DNA of 64,000 nt from Aurifilum marmelostoma. Its lineage: Eukaryota > Ascomycota > Sordariomycetes > Diaporthales > Cryphonectriaceae. Numbering within the stretch: position 1 is the stretch's first letter; each line of letters starts with the position of its first letter. The stretch covers positions 1-64,000 of the forward strand of contig JAMXSV010000009.1 of NCBI GenBank assembly GCA_027559495.1, read 5' to 3'. Under the pieces are notes generated by a model. The model was not told the origin of the DNA and did no database searches. It saw only the letters and a list, made by a program, of their open reading frames with translations. The position numbers and the translations under genes were made by a program. Positions 36,339-48,199 of this stretch are shown here, one piece after another.

Positions 36339-37295
36339 GAGTGTGTTTTGGGCGTTTTGTGAGTCTTCTTTCTGGTCTGTATTTTCCAAGTTCTTGACGT
36401 CTTTTTTGTTTGAATTATAAATCTGGGTTTGACTGTCTTGTTTCATATGTACATGGCGGCTATATGCTGGTGGTAGGGCGTTGGCATGAAAAAGGAAAAA
36501 AAAAATAATAAAAATAAAACAAAGGTAACATGACCTGTGTGGTAAACTGAAGCGAGATTCGGTGAATTACGACGAGTATCACAACCATGAAACAGGCAAA
36601 TAGTTCCAACCAGAAAGAGAATTTACCTTGATCGGTCAATCTAACCCGAGACCCTGCGGAGGAAATCTTCCATGGTACCACATACATCGCCACTGGCTGC
36701 TGGGAGGTTGGTCCGTCAGGGAGGGCAGTGCTAGTGCAACCAACCACCCTCCTCGCTCCCCTTGCAGAGGGCCGATCCGAGCACGCCGGGCTACATAGCA
36801 CATTCATGCACAGACTATATGGCCCATATGCAGGTCCCAGGAGTCGCAGAGTCGCCACACACGGGTTTCCTGTCGTTGTTATCGTTGTCGTGTTGGGACT
36901 GGTATTGAATTCAATGCCTGACGTATCATGAACTATTTCACTGCATGAACACACACACACACACAGCAACATCACGAGGACTACGAACCGCAGAGCATTC
37001 ATTCCTTCGGGATGATTCAGGATGGGAGGGGTGAGATCTGCTGTAATTCTTGTAACTAATGAAGCGTAGAAGCGCATTTGTCAGTGATGGTCTAATGCAG
37101 CACGTCGATAGATCGTCCCATGATGTTTGGACCAACGTCTCAACGTCGTCAGCTCCACCGCGTCGTCTCCCCACGTCGTCTCCCCCAATCTGAATGCTGC
37201 TCCTTGATGGGCTGAGTGTTTGAGTTTATTGCCTATTATTGATGCTTTCATCCGACTGATCTATTGACGGATCGTCTATCATCTGAAGCAAGACG

Positions 37296-37375
<80 letters not shown>

Positions 37376-39344
37376 CGAGAAAGGGGGGGGGGGGGCAAAC
37401 ATCAGAAGGATGACTGGACACTGTCGAGGGGGTTGGACAGCCTGAACCAAGACTGACACTCTCTTGTCGTCCCACACACACCACCATCACGAAAGAGACG
37501 GGCATATATGCACCCCATGGGGTGTCTCGGAGACGGGAAATGGGGAATGTGCTCAGCCCCGTCTGATCCGAGAACGTCTGTGAATAAGATTCCTACTTAG
37601 CCTGTACGGGGTTTGAATGGGTTATCTGTTGCACAAAGGCGAGAATAAAACCCTCCGTAACCTCACAATAGTGAGAGACAGGATGGGGGTGGTTGTGCGT
37701 CTGCTTTATCCAGATACAGGGGAGAAAGGAGAAGACGAGCGAGACAGAGATTTGGTGGACGACGCCTGTCGCATTTTTGGTCGTCTGCCATGGATCAAGG
37801 ACTAAAACATGACTTGCGCGTACGCAGAGCCTGAGTGGGTCGGGGGCTTCTTCTTAATCACACGCCCCTCTCTCCCTCTCAGTCCCTCCCCTCGTATGCT
37901 GCATCCCTTGAGTGAACTTGCTTTGGCTCAGCGAGTGCCCCCCCCCCCCCCCCTAAGAGCTAGTGTGGGGTCGATCCGAGTCTGTCGGATTCCACAGGGA
38001 CCACCCAAAGGTCCCCACCCGGGGGGGTGAGGGCCATCAGGGGACCACTCAGGGACCACTGGCCCTGTCCTGTCAAAGCCTGTGGAAACTTCGCTAGGGG
38101 ATCTCCCTTAGGGGTGCCACTGACCACTGACTGGGGAAACCAGCGCCCACCACAGGCTCCCGGCCATTCAATAAACCCCGTCCCGCAATCACCTCTTCAT
38201 CCCAGTGCAGTCAGTGCAGTGTCAGTGCCCACAATTAGCACCATGACCCCCAGCCCAGCCCAGGCCTAGAGCATGCCAGTGCCCAGAATGCCCAGGTGCC
38301 TCAGCGCTGCAAGAAGCAAAGGCTATTGTCTCACACACACCCGCACCCGCACCCGCACCCACACCCACACCCACAAACACACACACATTCAATAATACCA
38401 ACTGCGCTCACACTCCTCATATACACACACACCATCCATCCGCAAACTCTCACTCAGGGTGCGGGTGCAGCGCAGCCACACGCCATACCACCTCACATCA
38501 GCCAACCGCTTCAAAACATCACACGCCCCTTATTCCCCATCCTCCCTTCTCCTCTCTTCTCCTCGCTTCTTCCACTCCCCACTCAGACCATCACCCATCA
38601 TCGTCATCCCTTTTCGATAATCTTAACAATCGGCTTCATCAATTCACTGTCGTACCCGTGTCGTGACTGCTTTGCTGCATCCACGGCGGACGACGGACTC
38701 CGACTCCCACTCGAATATTACCGAAATAAACTAAAGGGAGAGGAGAAGAAAGAAAGAGAGAGAGAGAGAAAGGAAATCAAGGGTCTCGTACGCGAATCGG
38801 CCGAGTCTCCCTCCGTCCTGACCTGATCTGGGCCTACCTCGACCTCAACAACTCACACCTCGATCCACTTCCGACAAAGGTCCGACGGCCAAGACCTCTC
38901 CAATCCCTTGGTCTTGATCTCAACACCGTCGATTCTCGACGTCGCTCCTCGTCGAAACTGCCGGCACACAAAGAAGGACTCGACCGTCGGGTGCCTCTCC
39001 TCGAGCAATTACCTGAGACGCCTTTGTGGGCGGGTCATATGAGCTGAGAGGCAGGAAGAAGCTCCCCCTCCGCCCTCCAGCTTGCTCTCCCACCGCCTTC
39101 TCCTCCGACCCCTCCTCCTCCACCACCACCACCGCCTTGACAGCTTGGCCTGCTTCGGCTCTCGTCGTTACACCGACTCGACACAAAAGATATCCCCCAC
39201 CCCTGTTCTGCCCTGGTCCGTCCACACAACCATCGATTGTAGAACAATACCATACAAAAAACAAGTGGGCATCTTCCCACCGTCTCACGGTCAATCCAAT
39301 GTCGACGATCTCCTCCTCCGTCTAGACGGCCACATCACCACAGA
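36339..39344. other. 3-kb intergenic region with microsatellites and IRE1 leader
   Basis: It contains a 72-nt AC dinucleotide run (37299-37370), a G13 run (37383-37395), a C16 run (37938-37953), a CACCCG-type minisatellite near 38335-38375 and short repeats of GGGACCAC (37995-38060) and CAGTGC (38203-38230). Five AGGGG/CCCCT pentamers lie at 37718, 37950, 38039, 38096 and 38110. From about 38400 the C/T-rich sequence looks like the promoter and leader of IRE1. No gene is supported. Confidence 0.55.
37299..37370. repeat. (AC)36 microsatellite
   Basis: Uninterrupted AC dinucleotides, followed after a short gap by 13 G. The antisense reading gives a false CVCVC open frame. Confidence 0.98.
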
Positions 39345-42300
39345 ATGCTACGACGGCCTCCCACCGGCGAGGGTAGGCCTGTCGTCCAACAGCGCAAGAA
39401 GCTATGGGCTCTTGCCGCCCTCCTGCTGCCGTGGGCTCCTGTCGCCGACGCCGCTGACCTCCACCAACACCAACAACAACATGCTATCGACCGGCTCCCT
39501 CAGGCTGCCGTCTCGCCATGGCTGGACGCCGCCGCCGCCGCCGCCGCCGCCGCCGACCATGGCCTCGACCGCAGGCCTGAGCACGAGCGTTCTCCTCTCG
39601 AAGCCGACCGCGTCAAGCGCAATCTTGCAGCGACTGCGTTGACACACGACCTCATCCACACTCCTCACGCCGCCCTGCGGAGGAAGTCCACCTACTCCCA
39701 GCCCATCCAGGCCCGGAAGGAGCCCTCTCGACACGAGGACCCCGCCGACCTGGACCCCTTTCACGACCTTGTTTCTACCGATGCGAGCGCCATTTCTGCT
39801 GCGGCTCCGGACCTGTCCGTTGTAGCACCATCTGCCAGGCGACTGGAGGATTGGGAAGTAGAAGATTTTGTCCTGCTGGCGACCATCGACGGAGACTTGT
39901 ATGCCACCGACCGGAAGTCGGGCCGCGAGCGCTGGCACATATCACTCGGCCAGCCCATGGTCGAGACCACGCACCACCGCATCAACAGGTCCTTCTCCGC
40001 CACTGGCGCCGGTGCCGACTTCAATCTGCTCGACCAGACCATCTGGGCCGTCGAGCCCACCAGGGACGGCCAGATCTACATGTGGGCCCCCGGCGAGGAC
40101 CACGGGCTGGTCTACACCGGCCTCACGATGAAGAGGCTGGTCGAGGCTGCCCCCTACAAGAACGAGGCCCTGTCCCTCGTCTACACCGGCGAGAAGAAGA
40201 CCGTCCTCCTCACCCTCGACGCCGCCACCGGTCGTGCCATCAAGTGGTTCGGCCCCACGGCCTCCGCCGCCGACGCCTCCACCTGTGCCCGCCCCCAGGA
40301 CACCGTCGCTGGTCTCGACGTCGAGGAGTGCAACACGCGCACCATCACGCTGGGCCGCACCGAGTACACCGTCGGCATCTCAGACTCGCGCGGCTACGAC
40401 ATCGCCACCCTCAAGTACTCCGAGTGGACCCCGAACCTCTTCGACCAGGACCTGCTCGGCCAGTACTCGTCGACCCTGGACAAGCTCTACATCACCAGCC
40501 GGCCCGACGGCAGGGCATACGCCTTTGAGTATGGCCGCGACGCAGGGCGGTCGCAGTCTTTCGTCCAGTACTTCCCCTCTCCTATCGCCAAGGCCTTTGA
40601 CATTGTCAGGCCGATCCGTTCCTACATGGACGACGGCCACGACAGCCCCCCAGCTGGTGGCCCTGCCTCAGCCTCCCCCGCCGCCCGCCCTGGAGTACCA
40701 GGAGCCAGGTCGAGAGAGCAAGATCTTCCTCAACAACACCGCCGGAAACTGGTTTGCCATGTCCGGCCGGTCCTACCCGCTCATCACCCAGGCGCCCTCT
40801 GCCCTGATCAACCAGATCCAGTGGTGGGAGGTGGACGATGAGCTCAGCACGGCGCAGCTGACCAAGGCGCTGGTCGGCCAGCACACCCTCGACCATGCTT
40901 GGTCGAAGCCGGGTCAGCGCAACCTGCCCGGCCTCCCTGGCTCCCAGGGGCTGTCCCCCAAGCTGGATCATCCCAGCGATCCGGACAACCCCACGCTGGC
41001 CATTGACGCACCTGATCCGAGCAGCACGGTGATTGACATTGTCAAGAAGCTGCCGCAGGATGCTCTCCAGCACACCACGGACTTGTTTACGAACCCGGCC
41101 ATCTGGCTCATCCTCGCGATCGCTCTCATCGTCTACCGCAAGGAGTTCATCCGTTTTGTCCGGAACGGGTGGCGCGAGATTGTGTTTGATGCCAAGAACT
41201 ATCTGAAGCGCAAGGGCTTCGAGGTGGACGTGGATGATGACCTCGGGGAGGACACGCCAGAGGCCGAGCGCGCCCACGGTCGAGCTGCAGAGAAGGACCA
41301 ACCCCCCTCGACAGCTGAGACCGGCGTGGAAACCCCTCTCGAGCGGTCTGTCGCCAGCCTGCCACCATCGGAGGAGGCCGTGCCCCAACCGGAAGAAAAC
41401 AAGGCCGGGTCCACCGAGGAGAACGAGCTGGGCCAGCTGGAGCCGAAGAAGAAGAAGGCGCACCGCGGCCGCCGGGGCGGCAAGAACCACAGGAAGAAGA
41501 AGAACAGCCCTGACGCCTCTGTGGGCGATGTTCCTGACAACAGTGTGGACGAGGCCGTCGACATAGCCAAGAATATTGGCGAGCGCAGCCGGGGCCCCGA
41601 GCCGAACATCCAGACACTACCGTATGAGGTGGAAGACGTCTCCAATCCCATCCTGCGCATCGACGAGAGCCTCGAGGTGAACGAAGATCAGCAGCTCGGG
41701 ACCGGCAGCAACGGCACGGTCGTATACGCCGGCAAGTGGCAGGACAGGCCTGTCGCCGTCAAGCGCATGCTGCGGGACTTCTACGACATCGCCTCACAGG
41801 AGACGAGGCTCCTCAGGGAGGTCGACCGGCACCAGAACGTCATCCAGTATTTTGCGCAGCTGGAGCGCGGCCAGTTCATCTACATCGCCCTGGAGCTCTG
41901 CGAGGCCTCTCTGGCTGATGTCATGGAGAAGCCTCAGCAGTTCAGGCAGCTGGCGAGTGCAGGTGCCAAGGATACACTGGCTGTTCTCAAGCAGATCACC
42001 AAGGGCCTGGACCACCTGCACTCCTTACAAATTGGTGAGAATGAAACCCAACCTCCATCCCACCCCCCCCCCCCTTCCACACTTGTGTCACCCGTCAACT
42101 CGGCTCCAGCAGAGCAGCAGTGACAATGATGCAGCCCATCTTGCTAACAATGTCATCTTACAAATCAGTGCATCGCGATCTGAAGCCCCAGAATATCTTG
42201 ATCACTAGAGACCGCAAGACGGGCCGTCCGCGCATCCTAGTTTCGGACTTTGGCCTGTGCAAGAAGCTCGAGGGTGGTCAGTCGTCGTTCGGTGCTACCA

Positions 42301-43121
42301 CCGCCCACGCGGCTGGCACGTCAGGCTGGCGGGCGCCCGAGCTGTTGCTGGACGACGAGACTCCGGCCTCCAGCGGGCCGATGCTGGCAGACAGCTCCAC
42401 GCACAGTGGTCATCACGGCAGCCAGGGGGCCGAGGTCACTCACCGACGCGTGACCCGGTCGATCGACATCTTCTCCCTGGGCATCGTCTTCTTTTACGTC
42501 CTCACACAGGGCTCGCACCCCTTTGACTGTGGCGACAAGTACATGAGGGAATACAACATCAGGAAGGGCACTTATAGCCTGGCGAGGCTTGATGTGCTGG
42601 GCGACTACAGGTGCGAGGCGAAAAATCTTGTTGGGAACATGATCAGCGCCAACCCCAAGGAGCGACCCAAGACCAAGGAGATCCTGGCACATCCTTTCTT
42701 CTGGGACGCGCGCACCAGACTCCTATTCCTCTGCGACGTGTCTGACGCGTTCGAGAGGGAGCCGCGTGACCCGCCGAGCTGGGAGCTCGAGCAGCTGGAG
42801 AAGGGCGCGGCCGGCGTCACCAAGGGCGACTTCCTGAGCAAGCTCCACAAGGAGTTTGTCGACTCCCTGGGCAAGCAGAGGAAATACACGGGCTCGAGGC
42901 TGCTTGACCTCCTGCGTGCCCTGCGCAACAAGAGAAATCACTACCTAGACATGTCGGACGCCCTGCAGAAGAAAGTAGGGTCGCTGCCGGAGGGATATCT
43001 GCTTTATTGGACGACACGATTTCCGGATCTCTTATTGTACTGCTGGAGGCTTGTGCGGGAGCTGGGTTGGCATGAGCTGGAACAGTTCAAGGGTTATTAT
43101 CAACCCCCGGAGTCTGGGTGA
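39345..43121 (+). CDS. IRE1: IRE1 unfolded-protein-response kinase/endoribonuclease, with apparent frameshift
   Basis: IRE1 is the ER-membrane sensor that splices HAC1-type mRNA. The N-terminal frame (39345 to about 40645) has a signal/anchor segment (LWALAALLLPWAPVADA), an alanine run coded by GCC repeats, and the luminal sensor (LLATIDGDLYATDRKSGRERW, WAVEPTRDGQIYMW). The reading then continues one base later: QLVALPQPPPP, luminal end, transmembrane NPAIWLILAIALIVY, a basic linker, kinase LGTGSNGTVVYAG, AVK, HRDLKPQN, DFGLC, and the RNase domain with RNKRNHY. One intron (42035-42168) splits the kinase in phase 1. The two frames meet at a C6 run (40646-40651); one C fewer would restore a protein of about 1,210 residues. 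As written, translation would stop at 40841 after the luminal domain. I favour a homopolymer sequencing error over a dead gene because everything downstream is intact. Confidence 0.92.
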
Positions 43122-43617
43122 AATTTGTGATTCTGAATCTCATGTCAAAGGGAGTATATATGTGTCTTGGGAAAGCGTTCATTTTGGGTAAAGGGGGGAA
43201 CGGAGGGTCTTCTCGGCAGTGGGTGGGAATCTGGGTGATAGGTATAGGTACTAGGTACTTTGGATATGATCAAAAGCGTTGATATTTTTTTGCCATCATC
43301 TTGTCAAACGTTGGCCGCTTCCTCCGTGTAACTGGATATATATTTCCCCAAACTTTAGAGGGATCCCTGGTCCGGTTTCAGGCAGTTGATGGCCGTGCAT
43401 CATCATACACCAGCCTCGAACAGGCCTTGTCATTTGTTCAACACTTTTCAAAATCGAGATCGGCAATTTTGATCCTCTGCCTCTCAATCTCTATTAATCA
43501 TCAACCTACAATGAACCCGAGACAAAGAATGACGCTTTCTCGTGTTGGCGTCATAACAGCATGATTTATGAACATGCTGACATTCTGAAACTCGTCCTAT
43601 ACATTTTTTTCATATAT

Positions 43618-43651
<34 letters not shown>

Positions 43652-43977
43652 GTATCACACTCTTAACCCATTCGTTAAACATGCCCCTGCCTTATTCGTT
43701 TCTCGTTGGGATGCGTTCAACATTGAATCAGCTGAAATTCAGGATTATGAGAAACAAATCTATGCAAGGTCTAGATGAAGCAGTTTGCAATATTACAGTG
43801 AAACTGCCTTCTTAATGTACTGAACCAGTCAGTATGTCTAAGCCCGTGTAGCACCGCGCCATAATATGCCTGTAATAACCCCATGGTTTCCAAATAAATG
43901 AATAAAATATAGCCCACCTTGCAATTAACAACAAGTGAACTGCGCATACTATCAAGCTCGAGTGAGACCTGCTCGCC
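43122..43977. other. Convergent intergenic region, no gene seen
   Basis: It lies between the stops of IRE1 (+) and the transcription-factor-like gene (-). It is AT-rich for the region and contains a TA dinucleotide run (about 43615-43651). Confidence 0.65.
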
Positions 43978-45220
43978 TCAACTTCTCCTCTTGCCCGACC
44001 CCCTGCTGCCGCCGCCGCTGCTGCTCGTCCCGCCTGCCTGGGCCAGCTCCTGCTTGAACCACTGTATGAGCTGCGAGAGGAAGCCACTCAGGCCCAGCGT
44101 GTGGTGTCCGCCTTTCATGTCGACCATGTATTCACATGCCGACATGTGATTGCGGGCCTCGCTATAGTCTCCTGCCATATACTATGAGGGGAAGGGGTGA
44201 AACCAATGAAGGAGTAAGCGTCAGGCAACCAAGAAAAAAAAAAGACAACAAAAGGAGGGGGAAAAAAAGGGCATGCAAATCTTCTCATCAGATCCGGCGG
44301 ACTACTTACCTCATTGAAGGCAAACAACAGAGTCATGCAAATCACATTATCCGTAACGGCCTGGCCGGCCTCGGGCATGGCCTCGCGCATGCAGCGCAGG
44401 AACTCGCCCTTGTACTGCAGCGCGCGCTGCTCGTACATGTCGGCGTCCTGGTGGCTGCCGGCCCTGCGCTGGGACCTGGCCAGGCTGCGGCAGGACGCGA
44501 GGTAGATGCCCTGGAGGAGGCCCGGGTCGGTCATGCAGAAGCTGACCCAGTGGGTTGTCATGCCGCGCCGGTATGCGGCCACGTCGATGGGGTGGCGGGG
44601 GTGGTCGCAGGGGTTGTGGCGGCTGGGGATCAGGACTGTTATATCTGACGAGGAGGGGTTTTTAAGGTCAGTGAGAGTGGGTGTTTCACGGCACGTTTGG
44701 GAGGGATGTACACACAGTGATCTAGCAGGTACTGCTCCCACTGAGAGAGCTGACTAGTATAGGCGGGACTCTGGCCCACCTGAGCAGAGGACGTGGAGTA
44801 ATAGCTCTGGGATGCGCTGCCGGTTGACCTCGGGTATATCACAGACGACGATGGTCCCGAGTACAGTGACGAGTCCATCTGGCTGCCAGCGCCCATGCCG
44901 TCGTTATAGTAGGCCGAATAGTCTTGTTGGTAGTACTCGGCAGGCTGCTGACCTCTGCTGGAGCCCTCGCCAGCCTCCCTCGACCGCCTGCTTTTTGCGT
45001 GCGACGTGCGGGCCACATGAGACCGGACGAGCTTCTTGTTGTCGGCCGTCTTGGCCTCGGCTGGGTCAGAGTACATGAAGAACTTGAGCTCCGGGCCGGG
45101 ATCTGGTGTCTGGCTCCTGCCGGACCCCGTTGTGTGGTCTCGCTTCTTGCCCTTGTTGGAGGAGGAGGAGGAGGAGCTGCTGCCGTGGCTCTTGCCCGGT
45201 CGCTTGCTGCTGGAGGACAT
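43978..45220 (-). CDS. Fungal-specific transcription-factor-like protein without zinc cluster
   Basis: There are three exons on the minus strand, 45220-44716, 44644-44310 and 44181-43978, joined in phase, giving 347 residues. The N-terminal third is Ser/Lys-rich and carries FFMYSDPAEAKTADNKKLVRSHVARTSHAKSRR, the basic motif that opens many ascomycete proteins with a fungal transcription-factor middle-homology region but no Zn2Cys6 cluster. The second part (ITVLIPSRHNP, FCMTDPGLLQGIYLASC, EAGQAVTDNVICMTLLFAFNE, YMAGDYSEARNHMSACEYMVDMKGG) is the helical body of that family. The protein is short because the last part of the usual domain is replaced by a Gly/Ser tail (GGTSSSGGGSRGSGKRRS). Nuclear location and a regulatory role are inferred from the family only. 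Confidence 0.8.
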
Positions 45221-46939
45221 CTTCTCGGCCGTCTTCTTCTCTTTGATGGTGTTCCTGACCTCAAGAGAGCCATGTGAAGGTGGTCGGGGACAACGTGATG
45301 CCTGTTCATCTTGATATAAAGATACAGACCTGACGAGGCCGATGTATTATATCAAATTATATACATCAACATTGTCAGTCCAGGCAGATATCAAAGAGTG
45401 GAAAGGACCATTTCTGATGATGTGAAGGAAGAGCTGATTACGCAGGGAAGCAGATTTAGGATGTGTGGCTGTGGCAGGAGGGGGGGGGGAGGAGGGAACC
45501 TCCAGGACGGCACCCGTCACGACCAAGAAGACTTGCAGGTATTGAAGGAGAAGGCCAGCAGAAATAATGTCGTGTACGACGCGTGATAGGAGGACAAAGA
45601 GAGCGGAAAGACAAAAAAAAAAACCCCCCATCTGACTAAATATGACAAGTGCTGTTATTTTCTTACCGTTGCACTGCCGTCGGAAGCAAGAATCGCATCA
45701 CCACGGAAAGCTGGAGAGAGAGAGAGAGAGAGAGAGAAAGAAAAGCTGCCGCCTGGCGCGGCGTTAGACGACCTTCGTCAGACTACTTTGAGACATGATT
45801 ATGTACATACGTACATCTAATATATCAAAATCCTCACTCTCATCATGCTGATACTCGACCACCTTCCTACCTTGGGGTCCGCTCGGCAAGAGAGCCGAGA
45901 TCCCCTACCCTCGAAAGCGATGAGGAACTGGGATATACAATTCCGTTCCCACAAGTCTAGACAATACATCTAAAACATTACGGCTCTGCCGGGGGGAGAA
46001 AGGGGGGGGGGGAGAACCTGAGGCTGACCTAGGGCCCTGGAAACTGTTGTCAGCTGTCGGGCCGTAAGTCTTGCATCGTTTCATTGAGATTGGGCGACGA
46101 TCATGTAACGATGCGTTCGGCCTGTACGAGAAGATCAGCGAGGACATCCTGAGGCTGCGAGAGGTCGGTTTCCGGTGATAATGATATCATGCAGGGATTC
46201 TGGTGGTGAGCGGGCGAGACAGCAATAACCTTAGGAGGTGAAGCGACAATCACGGCGTGACTGGATGTGTGAGCTCATGGTCGGCAGCTCCAGCATAATC
46301 AGCCCAGCTGCTGCTACAGGACAACTTCCCCTTTTTTTTTTTCTTTTTTCTTCTTCCTCTTCTTTTTCCTCTCCTGCGGGTGGCAAGGATGGGGAAGATC
46401 GAACCGAGACGCCGCACTGGGTCCGGCGTCGGTGAGATTCTTACTGTACTCTGCTCGCGGCACAGCAACAGAGAGGGAAAGCACACCGTGTGAAATTGTA
46501 CGGGCGTGCAGATATAATGTTTCAGAGAATATCCGCAGAGTAATTACAGAGACAAAAGTGACAGTGGTGTTTCTGTATCACATGTGGCAAGGTTTGAATT
46601 TTGCTGCCTTTAGGCTCGGGGTGCAGGTCTCTCTGGACCTGATTATTGTTTGACAAAGTATATTTCTATACACTAGGCATCGCCCGAAGCATCTATTTTC
46701 CAAATTTAGACAGCCTTTGTGGAGAAAACCCAAAACAGAACAACGACAACGAAGGCGGGGGGGGGGGGGGGGAGAGAACCAACAACAGGTGACCAGGGGC
46801 GGGCTTCTATTGGGCAGCCTGATGGATCGGCGACTTCTTGAGTCCCGCGACCAACACCCGTAAGGCTGAGTCCAAGAAGGAGCCAGGCAACTCTTAACAA
46901 GACGACGGAGTAAGGAGCCTTCTTTTGTTGATTTTATCC

Positions 46940-46979
<40 letters not shown>

Positions 46980-48199
46980 TCACATCGGATCTCTTGAACC
47001 TCCCGCGACAAGGTAACGGGGTCTGCATTCTGGATCATCCAATCATGATTGTAGATGATGCCTCGGCCGAATCAGCCGAGGCAATCCTCCACGGGAGTTG
47101 GGGCCGACATACAGGTTCTGATAGGCCCGTCTCTTGTGCCATGCAGGTTTTGGTCGCATACGAGCCGGCCTGGCAGTTGGTTACACAAGGGGCAACCTGT
47201 GGAGTGGGGTGTGTGGTGAGATGGGAGAAGCCCAGGAAGGGGGCCCCTCCCTCCAAGGACAGACGGTTCGGGCGTGAGCAAATCCCGATCAAGTAAACGC
47301 AGGTCTCTCTCAGATGCCGTCAGCAATTAGGCGGCGGAAGAGGGGAGACACGCGAGCGCCGTCCCGTTGTGGCGATCAACTCAACTGCAAAAGAATGCGT
47401 GTGCCTAGATCCTTATGGACCACGGTGGTCTTATTGAGCATCTTGTTTGCTTTCCTTCTCGTTCTGGCCCGTCTCATGTGGGGACTTGTGGGAGCTGTTT
47501 CTTGCAGCCTCAGCCCGAGGAGAAGGAGGCAAAGCTGATTTTCCTTTTGAACAAGTCTAGGACTTTTGACTCGCACAAGATGGCCGCCTAGTTCCAGACT
47601 TTTCAAGGAGTAATTACAATGGACCCAGCGAGCCGACGGGAGCAAATTTCGTGTTTATTTAGGATGAAGGAGTGAGGGTTTTGGGGACTATCAGGCAGGA
47701 AAGTTTTGGGGAAAAGGCAACAGAATTAATGTTTCAAAATGTGCCGTTGTGGCGCTCAGACTACAAAGTGTACCCTGTTTCAGAGATCCGGGGGCAAATA
47801 TGGTAGGTGATTGATCAATTTCTTGTAGAGTTTGACCATCTTATTGCCGAAAGGTCACCGGGCTGGCTGCTCGTGGTAGTTATTAATCAATGATTACTTG
47901 GCCATCCCGGTGTTTGTGTGCTTTATACGCGACATCAATGGCGCGGACGTACCCCTTGTGACATTTTACTGGTTGATAATTAAATATACAAGGTGGGAAA
48001 ATAAAGAAGAAACAAAGACAGACGTCCCTGCAGTGCTTTTTAGTGACAGTGGTGATGCTTATCATAGTCTTGACAACCTTTGGGCCAAGTATTCCTTCTA
48101 TATGCTTTGCTATATGACTGCCCCGACTGGCTTGGACGAGTAGTAATAATATCCAAGGGCAAGGGAACACATGATGCAGGTGGCCTACTCCATCCTCCT
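45221..48199. other. 3-kb intergenic region rich in simple repeats
   Basis: No gene is supported. It holds a GA run (about 45714-45736), a G run near 46003-46013, a pyrimidine tract (46328-46373), a G17 run (46757-46773) and an (TG)18 microsatellite (46943-46978). The left end is the promoter region of the transcription-factor-like gene; the right end is the 3' side of the transporter gene. Confidence 0.55.
46943..46978. repeat. (TG)18 microsatellite
   Basis: Uninterrupted TG dinucleotides in the spacer between the transcription-factor-like and transporter genes. Confidence 0.97.

Noticed and set aside
40606..41490. 294-codon minus-strand frame opposite IRE1
   Set aside because: It is a GC-driven shadow of the IRE1 coding sequence with no recognisable domain.
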